Source: Candidatus Cloacimonadota bacterium (lineage in GTDB: Bacteria; Cloacimonadota; Cloacimonadia; Cloacimonadales; WRIO01). Taken from it: a stretch of 10,264 nucleotides of DNA. How positions within the stretch are numbered: position 1 is the first letter of the stretch; every line of letters begins with the position of its first letter. A model generated the notes under the pieces. That model saw only the letters and a program-made list of their open reading frames with translations. It was not told where the DNA came from and ran no database searches. Shown in pieces: positions 1 to 8,300 of the stretch. Where the stretch lies: the NCBI GenBank assembly GCA_023230175.1, contig JALNXV010000101.1, positions 1-10,264 of the forward strand, read 5' to 3'. A program made the position numbers and the translations under genes.

Positions 1-165
1 AGTATAGCGAATGTGAGTCGAAAACGGTTGAAACGTTGTGCGAGCATCCTTGCTTGCACTCTTTATGCTACAAGCCGGGAGCTTATAGAACTCTTTGTCT
101 TCAAGTCCCTTCTCGCCTACTCGATCAGGATGATCAAGCTACAATTTTGGCAATTAGAGACTCAA
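1..165. other. GC-rich hairpin-forming tract, unidentified
   Basis: This stretch is about 47% GC over its first 120 bases, clearly above the rest of the window. It folds into consecutive hairpins. A weak one is 23-26 with 34-37 (AACG/CGTT, 7-base loop). A strong 9-bp stem pairs 38-46 with 51-59 (GTGCGAGCA/TGCTTGCAC, loop TCCT, one G-T wobble). A third pairs 69-75 with 81-87 with one mismatch. The words gctacaa (67 and 138) and tcaagtcc (101 and 162) each occur twice, in the same order. Two forward frames are free of stops from the window edge (to 213 and 227), but neither translation resembles a family I know, and both run into the promoter at 210. It could be the end of a structured RNA, a degraded element, or the tail of an unknown gene. 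The strand is not determined. Confidence 0.35.
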
Positions 166-209
166 GTCCAAAGATTTGTGATCTATTTCATAATCTTGAA
201 ATTTACTTC

Positions 210-238
210 TTGACAATTATTGAGTAATAAAATATAAG
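210..238 (+). promoter_or_regulatory. Sigma-70-type promoter of the hybrid kinase gene
   Basis: A perfect -35 box TTGACA (210-215) and a -10 box TATAAG (233-238, 5 of 6 to TATAAT) are separated by the optimal 17 bases. Transcription would start near 245, leaving a leader of about 30 bases before the ATG at 277. This is the best promoter match in the window and suggests constitutive housekeeping-sigma expression. No operator repeat is evident. Confidence 0.75.
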
Positions 239-258
239 AATATTAATAAATATTAATT

Positions 259-262
259 GGAG
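259..262 (+). promoter_or_regulatory. Distant Shine-Dalgarno GGAG of the kinase gene
   Basis: GGAG lies 14 bases before the ATG at 277, against 5-6 bases for the other genes here. An in-frame TAA at 265-267 rules out any earlier start in this frame, so 277 is the first possible start. The long spacing predicts weak initiation, in contrast with the strong promoter upstream. Confidence 0.5.
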
Positions 263-276
263 TTTAATCATACGAT

Positions 277-2733
277 ATGTTTAAGGTTTATAAAGGTAAG
301 CTTAATACAATTATTTCGACTATAATAGTTGTAAGTTCTTTTTTAATAATTTTTTATGTTATTTTAGACGTTATAAGTTTTTCACAAATGAATCACTCAG
401 TTTCTATGATGTTAAATCACTTTGAAATCAGAGAACATTTTATGAAAATCATTGATAATCATAACAATATGGAAAAAACTTTAACTAATCACTATTTTCC
501 AAAACACAAAAAAATTGATGAACTAAACTTCAACAATTATTTAAACAATTTAAAAAGAATGTTTTTATTTCCTAAAGGTGATGATTGTATCTATCCCGAT
601 TACAAAAAAGATTTTGATAAACTAAAAATTAGTATCAAATCTCTTGATAAACAATTATCGCATTATCAAGAATTAACTGTTGCAAATATTAAGCCATCTA
701 AAACCGAGATAGAACTAACAATTAAAAATATACAAGAGACCATAAATATTATAAATAATCATCTAAGTAACATAAAAATTATTCATAATTCCATTTCTCA
801 AAATGAATTTAAAACCACATACTATCAAATTCACAATAACAAGAAAATTAGATATATTCTCGTTCTTTTAAGTATTATTTTAATTACTTCATTAGTAATA
901 ATCAAAAAGACACTAAAAGACAAATTTAAAACCGTAAAAAAAATCCTATTGTCACCTGGACGTTTTACAAAAGAAGAAATGTATTATGACTTTGATGATG
1001 AATTCTCTTCCATTGTAGATAATTATTTACAAATGCATAAACAAACACTTAAATCAATCAATGAAATTGATTTTTTAAAGAATTATTTACACAATATCAT
1101 TGACAGTATGCCATCTGTAGTTATCTCAATGGATGAGAACCTCAAAATTACACAATGGAATAAAAATGCACACATCTTTTCTGAATATGACTTTGAAAGA
1201 GTCAAAGATAAATATATAACTGAAGTATTACCCTTCTTTAAAAATTATGAAAATAACCTTAAAGAAGTACATAAAAATAATCAAAATTTCTACATCAATT
1301 ATCATAATGATACTGAACAATCTTCAATATTTGAGGGTTATAAAAAAGTATGGAATATTATTGTTTTTCCTTTAACATATAATGGTGTCAAGGGTATAGT
1401 TTTAAGAATTGATGATGTTACAGAATTAGATAAAAAAGAACAACTGTTACGACAAGCTCAAAAAATGGAAATGATTGGTACTCTTGCAGGAGGATTATCT
1501 CACGATTTCAATAATATTCTTGGAGGCATAATAGCTACATTATCTATTTTATATCATAAAATCACAAAACAATCTACATCAGCAAATAATAAAACCAAAG
1601 AAATGAATACAGGTTTCATTGCTCAACAAATCGAACTTTTAATGGACCTCTCTGAAAAAGCAGCTGATTTAGTAAAACAATTGCTTACTCTTTCAAGAAA
1701 AAACGAAATCTCTTTAACCCCATTAGACTTAAATCTTTCACTAAAAAGAGTAGTTAAAATATGCAAAAATTCTTTTGATAAAAGTGTCAGCTTCAATCTT
1801 TCTTATTACCCGGAAAGTGCAAATATACTTGGAGATTTAAACCAAATTGAACAAGTGTTGCTTAACCTATTTATTAATGCTTGTCATGCTATGACTATTA
1901 TGAAACAAGATACTTGTAAAGATAACAATAATAATTCTTGTGGTGGAGTAATCTCTGTTAAAATTAATTATATCAATAAAATTAATAAACATCTCGAACT
2001 CAAAAATAAAACCTTAGAATATTCTAACTCATTTTCTACTTTAACTATTGATGAAAATTCTTCTCTCCTTACAGAAAAATATTGGGAAATTAGTATTGCT
2101 GATACAGGTGTTGGAATAGATAAATATAACATATCAAAGATATTAGATCCATTCTTTACTACTAAGAAAAAAGATTCAGGTACAGGCCTTGGGCTTTCAA
2201 TGGTTAACAACATTATCCACAAACACCATGGCTTTATGGATATATATTCTGAAATTGAAAAAGGTACTGTGTTCAATTTATACTTACCTTTATATGAAGA
2301 CAAAAACAAAGCTTCCGATATTATTAAAATAAACCATATCAAAGCTAATTTTGATACAGCATCAAAAAATTTAACTATTATTGTGATTGAAGATGATACA
2401 GTATTAAGAGATATTATGACAGATATACTTACAGAATGTGGTTTTAAAGTTCTCTCTGCAACAGATGGTAAAAAAGGAATTAAGTTATTAAAAGATTATA
2501 ATACAGAGATTAAACTCATTATTGTTGATATGATAATGCCTAATAAATCCGGTTTAGATGTTATTAAATATACTAAAAAAGAATTCCCTAATGTACATAT
2601 TATACTAACATCAGGATTTCATAATGATAATAGAATAATTCAAGCTAAGGAATATGGAATCAATTCATTCTTAGCGAAACCTTTTACTATTCATAATCTA
2701 ATTTCTGAAATTAATAAAATATTATCAATATAA
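277..2733 (+). CDS. Membrane-bound PAS hybrid histidine kinase with C-terminal receiver
   Basis: This is an 818-residue sensor kinase of a phosphorelay. Residues about 11-34 and 192-209 are hydrophobic membrane helices flanking a Lys/Asn-rich extracytoplasmic sensor segment of about 155 residues. A HAMP-like linker (about 210-258) and a PAS domain (about 268-385) follow. The dimerisation/phosphoacceptor helix carries SHDFNN with His409. The ATPase domain shows the N box (Asn530/Asn534), G1 DTGVGI (609-614), the DPFFTTK F box (624-630) and G2 GTGLGLS (635-641). The receiver (about 700-818) has acidic residues Glu705-Asp707, phosphoacceptor Asp751, Thr778 and Lys801, so both modules look catalytically intact. 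The 69 residues between the N box and G1 hold an Asn/Lys-rich insert slightly longer than usual. No response regulator, HPt or output gene adjoins it, so it is an orphan whose signal and target are unknown. It converges with the glycosyltransferase gene, leaving 68 bases between them. Confidence 0.95.
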   Translation: MFKVYKGKLNTIISTIIVVSSFLIIFYVILDVISFSQMNHSVSMMLNHFEIREHFMKIIDNHNNMEKTLTNHYFPKHKKIDELNFNNYLNNLKRMFLFPKGDDCIYPDYKKDFDKLKISIKSLDKQLSHYQELTVANIKPSKTEIELTIKNIQETINIINNHLSNIKIIHNSISQNEFKTTYYQIHNNKKIRYILVLLSIILITSLVIIKKTLKDKFKTVKKILLSPGRFTKEEMYYDFDDEFSSIVDNYLQMHKQTLKSINEIDFLKNYLHNIIDSMPSVVISMDENLKITQWNKNAHIFSEYDFERVKDKYITEVLPFFKNYENNLKEVHKNNQNFYINYHNDTEQSSIFEGYKKVWNIIVFPLTYNGVKGIVLRIDDVTELDKKEQLLRQAQKMEMIGTLAGGLSHDFNNILGGIIATLSILYHKITKQSTSANNKTKEMNTGFIAQQIELLMDLSEKAADLVKQLLTLSRKNEISLTPLDLNLSLKRVVKICKNSFDKSVSFNLSYYPESANILGDLNQIEQVLLNLFINACHAMTIMKQDTCKDNNNNSCGGVISVKINYINKINKHLELKNKTLEYSNSFSTLTIDENSSLLTEKYWEISIADTGVGIDKYNISKILDPFFTTKKKDSGTGLGLSMVNNIIHKHHGFMDIYSEIEKGTVFNLYLPLYEDKNKASDIIKINHIKANFDTASKNLTIIVIEDDTVLRDIMTDILTECGFKVLSATDGKKGIKLLKDYNTEIKLIIVDMIMPNKSGLDVIKYTKKEFPNVHIILTSGFHNDNRIIQAKEYGINSFLAKPFTIHNLISEINKILSI

Positions 2734-2801
2734 AAAGCAATTCATTTAAAAAATTAATAAGCTTATAGAAAATGTTTGATATTGATTAACAGTCTTAATA
2801 A
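2734..2801. other. Short convergent intergenic gap without a clear terminator
   Basis: This AT-rich spacer lies between the stop codons of the kinase and the glycosyltransferase. It holds a 10-base palindrome ATAAGCTTAT (2757-2766) and a weak 5-bp stem (2785-2789 with 2795-2799). Neither is followed by a proper U-tract, so no convincing intrinsic terminator is visible for either gene. Confidence 0.4.
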
Positions 2802-3962
2802 TTATGATTTCTTATTATCTAATAAATTATCATATAATTGATTAATATCTTTTACAAGTCTTTCAACACTAAACATCTTTTGAGACGTAATTCGAGCTTT
2901 TTCACCAATAACAGTAAGATTTTCTTTATCTTCAATTAACTTACTCAAACATTCCACAAAGAGATCAGGATTTGGTTCATCAAAGTAAAAACCATTTACT
3001 CCGTTATCTATAAAATCTTGAATACCTCCCACATTTGTCGAAACAACAACCTTTCCGGCCGCCATAGCCTCAATCAAAGCAACTGGTGTACCCTCAAAAA
3101 CTGATGTTAAAATAGATATATCTATATCAGCATAAACAGGTTTTAAATCTTTAATAAATCCGGTAACTTTAACTCTATGAGCAATATTTCTTTGCTGTAT
3201 TTCTTGTTCAACTTCATCTCTGAGTTCTCCATCCCCAATAATTGGAAAATATACATTATTATATTTTTTACATATTCTATCAGCAATTTCAAGATACAAT
3301 TTATGACACTTTTGATGAGTAACTCTTCCAACTATTGGTATTAAAATGTCGTCTTGCTTGTAACCATACTCATTTCTAAAAACTCCGTAATCCTCATTAT
3401 TAGGTAAAATATTATTAAAATCAAAACCTAGTTTTATAACAGAAATTTTATTTGATTTTGCTACTTTAAAATCCATTAATTCTTCTTTTTGAGTTTCGCT
3501 TATTGCAATTATTTGAGAAGATATTTTTGCAAGAAATCTTTCAATACTTACAAAAAGCTTAACTTTTTTTTCAGAGAAAAGTCCCTTAAATATATTACCA
3601 TGAAAAGTATGCACGATTATAGGAACACCGGCAAACCAAGCAGCTAATCTACCTAAAGAACCGGCTTTTGACATATGAGTATGAACAATATCGGGTTTTT
3701 CTTTTCTTAATATCTTAAATATTTCCCAAAAAGCAATCAAATCTTGAGGAAACTTAAGTTCTCTACTTAATTTTGATAAATAACCCACTTTAACATTTTT
3801 TTTCTTAGCATAATAAGACATATCACTTTCATAAGTTTCAATCTGACCAGCCAATAATACTGTTTCATATTTATCTTCAAGTCCTTTACTTAAATTTACA
3901 ACATGCAATGAAGGACCACCAATATTCATACGAGTAATTATTCGAACAATTTTTTTTTTCAT
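2802..3962 (-). CDS. GT4-family GT-B glycosyltransferase (EpsF-like)
   Basis: This 386-residue protein is a retaining glycosyltransferase of family GT4, the normal length for the family. It would transfer a sugar from a nucleotide-sugar donor during surface polysaccharide or glycolipid synthesis at the inner membrane's cytoplasmic face. The N-terminal acceptor half has the Gly-rich loop with NIGGPS (13-18), HTHMSKAG (94-101) and HTFHGN (118-123). The C-terminal donor half has VGR (211-213), IGDGELR (242-248), VTGF (266-269) and the EX7E motif, Glu290 and Glu298 in EGTPVALIEA. No signal peptide is seen. The start is supported by GAGG five bases before the ATG. The ATG is followed directly by an A10 run (3950-3959), a possible slippage site. 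No other polysaccharide gene adjoins it and it has its own spacer and candidate promoter, so it is probably monocistronic. The donor and acceptor sugars cannot be told from sequence. Confidence 0.92.
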   Translation of the reverse strand: MKKKIVRIITRMNIGGPSLHVVNLSKGLEDKYETVLLAGQIETYESDMSYYAKKKNVKVGYLSKLSRELKFPQDLIAFWEIFKILRKEKPDIVHTHMSKAGSLGRLAAWFAGVPIIVHTFHGNIFKGLFSEKKVKLFVSIERFLAKISSQIIAISETQKEELMDFKVAKSNKISVIKLGFDFNNILPNNEDYGVFRNEYGYKQDDILIPIVGRVTHQKCHKLYLEIADRICKKYNNVYFPIIGDGELRDEVEQEIQQRNIAHRVKVTGFIKDLKPVYADIDISILTSVFEGTPVALIEAMAAGKVVVSTNVGGIQDFIDNGVNGFYFDEPNPDLFVECLSKLIEDKENLTVIGEKARITSQKMFSVERLVKDINQLYDNLLDNKKS

Positions 3963-4001
3963 AAAGACCTCTTCAATAAACGATTAAAATTTAATTCTAT
4001 G

Positions 4002-4026
4002 ATTATAATAGCAACAATAATGTCAA
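4002..4026 (-). promoter_or_regulatory. Candidate promoter of the glycosyltransferase gene
   Basis: On the minus strand a perfect TTGACA (4021-4026) and a perfect TATAAT (4002-4007) lie 13 bases apart, 40-64 bases upstream of the glycosyltransferase start. Both boxes are ideal, but the spacing is well short of the usual 16-18. Either the promoter is weak or TATAAT pairs with a poorer upstream -35. The position just after the gap terminator fits an independent transcript. Confidence 0.45.
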
Positions 4027-4057
4027 GAATATTCGTAATTATTACATAATCAAACAA

Positions 4058-4086
4058 AGAGAGTATAAGATAATACTCTCTTTTTT
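4058..4086. terminator. Intrinsic terminator of the gap operon, probably bidirectional
   Basis: A perfect 9-bp stem pairs AGAGAGTAT (4058-4066) with ATACTCTCT (4073-4081) around a 6-base loop. On the minus strand it starts 21 bases after the gap stop codon and its stem ends in, and is followed by, T-rich sequence (TTTGTTTG), so it should end the dikinase-like/gap transcript. On the + strand it runs into T6 (4081-4086), a better U-tract. It would also stop antisense transcription entering gap. Confidence 0.8.
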
Positions 4087-4102
4087 AATAATAAAAATAT
4101 AT

Positions 4103-5347
4103 TTATTTTATCTGTTGATAAGTATATATGGTAAGTTTACCAAGACAGTTAACATACGATCCCAACTCATTATCATACCATGCAAAAATTTTTGCATGTG
4201 TTACCGGCATTTTTATATCATTTTCGCAACCAATTTCTCTTAATTTATCTGTTGATAATTGCAGAAAACCCGTTCTTGTATGAGTTTCGTGGCCTTCAAT
4301 AACACAAGCAGCAGGAATACCCATCAAATCAGATGATACATTTTGCCTTTCAGAAAAAATCAATAAATCTTTTTGATTTCCTTGGGCAGCCTTTTTATAT
4401 ATATCATTCAGATAATGTTTATTAATAATTGGTTCATTTTTGCTATTTAATGGTGTATGAAAAGTAATATTTAAAGTAATTAAAGAAACAGTTGTTGTTG
4501 GGATTCTAACAGAGTCAGCAATAAAGCCAATATTTTTTATTTGTGGCAATACATATTCAAGAGCTTTAGCTGCTCCAGTTGTAGAAAGAATTATATTATT
4601 CATTACTGCTCGATTTTTTCTTAAATCAGAAGCATTTGCTTTTGGAACTGAATCAAGAATACTCTGAGTATTTGTAGTAGAATGAATAGTTGACATTGAA
4701 GCTGTAACTATAGCTGAAGTATATTTATCAGCAAGTAATGGTTTCATCATATGTGCCAATCCGGTTGTTGTACAAGATGCAGCTGACATAATATTATGCT
4801 TTGTTGGATCAAAATCTAAATGATTAATACCATAAACAAACATACCGGAATCTTCAGGCATTTTTTTACTTGAATCAGAAATTTTAAATGGAGCAGATAG
4901 AATAACTTTTTCTGCACCTGATTCTATATGCCCTCTCAAGCTACCCTTATTATGTTCGGCAGGTAAAGTAGGATCAACAAAATTACCGGTACAATCAAGC
5001 ACTAGCCTAACTCCCTCATTTGACCAATTAATATCTTTAGGATTTCGAGCATTTCGTAAAAATTTAATCAGTTTACCATTAACAGAAATTATTGGCAAAT
5101 CATAATCAATAACTTTTATCTCTAAATTATCTTTATTAAATCCATTTAAGAATCTACTTAAAACCCCATAAGTAGAATCTGTTTCAATCACTTGAATAAT
5201 ATCATCAAGTTTTTTCCCTACTTCACGACCAACGTTGATAACGAAAGCATCAAAATAATTTTCTTGTAAATGATACCAAAGACTTAATTTTCCAATCCTA
5301 CCAAGACCATTTATTCCCAGTACTTTTCCTTTCAAGATAGTTTCCAT
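4103..5347 (-). CDS. gap: Divergent long-form glyceraldehyde-3-phosphate dehydrogenase
   Basis: This 414-residue cytosolic enzyme oxidises glyceraldehyde-3-phosphate to 1,3-bisphosphoglycerate, or the reverse, through a Cys thioester. The nucleotide-binding GINGLGRIG is at 11-19, catalytic Cys192 sits in SCTTTG, base His222 in IHSTTNTQ, and phosphate-site residues lie in DLRKNR (241-246), STTGAAKAL (255-263) and RIPTTTVS (281-288). VSSD (337-340) and WYDNE (390-394) complete the family signature. It is about 75 residues longer than the usual 330-340, with extra sequence near 60-90, 125-140, 157-167 and 355-385. The Asp normally following Asn in strand 2 (IND) is Val39 here (INVG), and SCTTNC reads SCTTTG, so cofactor preference may be altered, towards NADP or relaxed. 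The start is set by AAGGAG six bases upstream (5354-5359). It lies 31 bases downstream of the dikinase-like gene with no promoter visible between, so co-transcription is likely. A sugar-phosphate or erythrose-4-phosphate specificity is possible but less likely. Confidence 0.9.
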   Translation of the reverse strand: METILKGKVLGINGLGRIGKLSLWYHLQENYFDAFVINVGREVGKKLDDIIQVIETDSTYGVLSRFLNGFNKDNLEIKVIDYDLPIISVNGKLIKFLRNARNPKDINWSNEGVRLVLDCTGNFVDPTLPAEHNKGSLRGHIESGAEKVILSAPFKISDSSKKMPEDSGMFVYGINHLDFDPTKHNIMSAASCTTTGLAHMMKPLLADKYTSAIVTASMSTIHSTTNTQSILDSVPKANASDLRKNRAVMNNIILSTTGAAKALEYVLPQIKNIGFIADSVRIPTTTVSLITLNITFHTPLNSKNEPIINKHYLNDIYKKAAQGNQKDLLIFSERQNVSSDLMGIPAACVIEGHETHTRTGFLQLSTDKLREIGCENDIKMPVTHAKIFAWYDNELGSYVNCLGKLTIYTYQQIK

Positions 5348-5378
5348 AAGATACTCCTTACTTTATTTTTTTTGTTTT

Positions 5379-8300
5379 TTAATAATCTTCTACTTGATAA
5401 TGCCCCAAATATATATTACCGGTATTAGGGTCAATAGCTAAATTATCACCAACAGATAATTTTTCATTGTCAAAGTAACAATATTTTTCATTATCATAAA
5501 CCTTCAATGATTTACAACTAACAATTCCTGTTTTTCCTAATCTGACGGCAGTAACAGCAGCATGTGATGTTATTCCACCTCTTGCAGTAACAATACATTC
5601 AGCTTCAAAAATTAAACTTATATCATCAGGAACAGTATCCGGTCTTATAAGAATTCGTTTACATTGAGGATCTTGTTGTTTTAATATTTTTAAATCATTC
5701 ATATTAAAAGCGATTTTCCCATTCACAACATCATTACCAATACCTGTACCTATTGCCAATAACTTAAACTCCTGATTGTCGGCAAATAAAGTTTTAGAAA
5801 TTGGTTTTTGTATAACTTGATTTCTTGTTTGTAAGATATACAAATCTTCCGGATTTGCTGATTCAAAAGTAAATTCAATTTCCTGATGATTAAACCCATA
5901 GTGACCAATCAATAAATTTGCATAGTGATATAGTTGTTTATATACATAAGGAAACAAATTCTGTAAAGATAACTTTTTCTCTTCCTCGTTATTTACTTGA
6001 TGTCTTGAAATAGGTCGAGTATGCACTAACCCTCCAACCACATCTTCTCCCTGACTACACAATGTATAATCTCCGTTTAAATGAATACCGGACTCATTTA
6101 CATTAGGATCATGAGTAAATAAAACACCTGAACCGGATTTTAAACTAATATTACCAAATGCCATTCTTTGAATAACAACAGCTGTTCCCCACTCATCTGC
6201 AATCTCCATTTGTTTCCTATAAACTACAGCTCTTTCTATATCCCATGAATTTAAAACATTCTTTACAGCTGCTCTAACCTGTTTATACAAATCCTGTTCA
6301 ATATATATATCATAATCACTTAATAATACTTTATATTTCATTGCTATTTCACGAATTTGTTCAGGAGTAAAATTTACTTTCAACTCAACTGACCATTTTT
6401 GTTTAAACTCTAACATTAACTTATCAAACTCATCACGATTAATACCAAATGACATACCCCAACTCTGAATTAATCTACGATAACAATCCCAAATAGTCCA
6501 TTGAAACCTTGGATTTCTACTAATTTTTTCTGTATTTTCATCATTTAACCCAATATTTAAAAAAGTATCCATAGCTCCCGGCATTGATAAAGGAGCACCT
6601 GATCTAACTGACAATAATAAAGGATTTAAGCAATCACCAAACTTCATATTTGTCTTTTTTTCTAATAGTGCTATTTGATGCTTAATAATATTATCAATAT
6701 CCTCAGACATTGCAGGATGTCTTAATATCGCCTGTCTATATCGAAATAACTCAGTTGATAATACAAAACCGTCCGGAATCGGAAAATATTTCTGCTTTAA
6801 CTGTTTCAAAAAATATGCTTTAGCTCCTAAAAAGACTTGGCTATCCAACCTATGATTACGTTCGTCCAAATTACTCACAAGTTTATCCGGGTCATAATGC
6901 ATTACTTGACTAATCAAATGAGAGGGAAATGTGACTAACATTGAATTAAATGCCTCTAAAATTGTACTTAAAAAATTATCTAAGCTTTGAATAACAAATG
7001 CAGAACTTATTAAATCTCTATAAAATTTTTCAGAATATGAATGGAATTTTAAATCATCTAAATTATCTTCTCCTCTATCATTATATATAACCGGCAAAAT
7101 GATTTTCAAAATTGGGTCAAAATTTCTAATGAAAAATTCATTAATTATTTCTTTAACACTATCTTGCATAAACTGAAAAATATTTTTATATTGATCTATT
7201 GAAAAGGTGTTTGACGTTAGACTATACTTTAACATTTTTAATTGAGAATTAAAGCTTTCATTTTCAATCCCATCAATTTGTAAACCATCATTAATCAGGG
7301 TTAAGACTTTATATATTCTTTTTAAAGTTCCGGCAGTAATATATTGTAATTGAATACTTTTTATAATTTTATCAATATATATCCCGGTAATCTTTTCAAA
7401 CCTAAATGTTAATCCTAATGCATCAAATTTTTTTTCTATATATCTACCATACATTGAAGGAATACCTGCAGCAATATGTCTTTTAAAATAAACATCCTCA
7501 TATCCCTCAGAAAATTCTTTATTTAAAATAATTTTTTTTAATTTTTCCATTAATTTTAACATATAAGACACTGTACTAAAATTATCATTTTTTTTAATTA
7601 ACTTTGAAAGTTCTGATACATCATTATTAGAAAATAAATTAGATTTCTTAATACTCTCAATAAAATTTACACTGTCAAAAGAATATTTTTCTTTAAGCAA
7701 TTTATAAATTTTAATCAATAATATTACTCTTTTTTTTGCAATTTCTTCATAATCAATCAGATAAGCTAATTCTAAATCTTGACTACTAATAGCAAATATA
7801 TCATCTTTACAATATAAATATTTCTCTTTTAATACCTTTATGAATTGTTTTGTTACTTTATCTTGTTCTGTAATAACAACCTGTTTCATCACATGATCAG
7901 GATAAACTTCTGCAAGCATCTTAATATCTATGTATTCAAAATAATTCATTAATTGTTCTATAAGCTTAATATGTGTATTATTACTTTCAGTATGTATTTG
8001 CTTGCGTATAAAGTGAATTACTATATCCTTACAATTAGTTAACTCATCTAATTCAGTAGAGGAATCTCTAAGCTCACCCTCTGCTCCAATTTCATTAAAA
8101 TAAATTGGGAATAATCTACATAATTGTTTGATTAATTTAAAATACTTCTGAATAGAACTATTAAGTAATTTACTAACATCCTTTTGAAATAAATCAGTAT
8201 CAGAAATAAATATTCCCCCTATTTTCAAATAAATAATTAAAGCAGAAAGTAAATCTTTAAAATCTGTCGTTGAATGAGAAAATAGCTCTAAATATAACCT

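Noticed and set aside
17..37. GTTGAAACG, similar to the 3' end of many CRISPR repeats
   Set aside because: Only two short imperfect adjacent copies exist, with no spaced array and no cas gene in the window.
66..90. Resemblance to the conserved 3' core of RNase P RNA (ACA...CCGG...GCTTAT)
   Set aside because: The match to the ACAGAA...GGCTTA core is inexact, the segment folds on itself instead, and the flanking sequence does not look like P1. It could not be supported without the upstream sequence.
90..117. tRNA-like T-loop and acceptor sequence (ttcaagtccc, then tctcgcct)
   Set aside because: The 5' half of the T stem does not pair (C opposite C), and no matching 5' acceptor strand, D arm or CCA is present.
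1..227. Two overlapping forward open frames ending at 213 and 227
   Set aside because: Stop-free runs of about 70 codons in two frames are unremarkable in 47% GC DNA. Neither translation looks like a known family, the only starts are GTG/TTG without a ribosome site, and both overlap the promoter at 210.
1968..2342. Minus-strand open frame of 124 codons
   Set aside because: It lies opposite the ATPase domain of the hybrid kinase, whose motifs are intact, and has no ribosome site or recognisable product.
2757..2766. Palindrome ATAAGCTTAT between the convergent genes as a terminator
   Set aside because: It has no loop and no following U-tract. A 10-base AT-rich palindrome is expected by chance here.
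3143..3331. Minus-strand open frame of 62 codons in another frame
   Set aside because: It is wholly inside the glycosyltransferase gene, on the same strand out of frame, with no supporting features.
5348..5378. Possible frameshift that cut a PEP/pyruvate barrel off the dikinase-like gene
   Set aside because: Only 31 bases separate its stop from the ribosome site and start of gap, so there is no room for or remnant of a barrel. The protein ends cleanly after the swivel domain.
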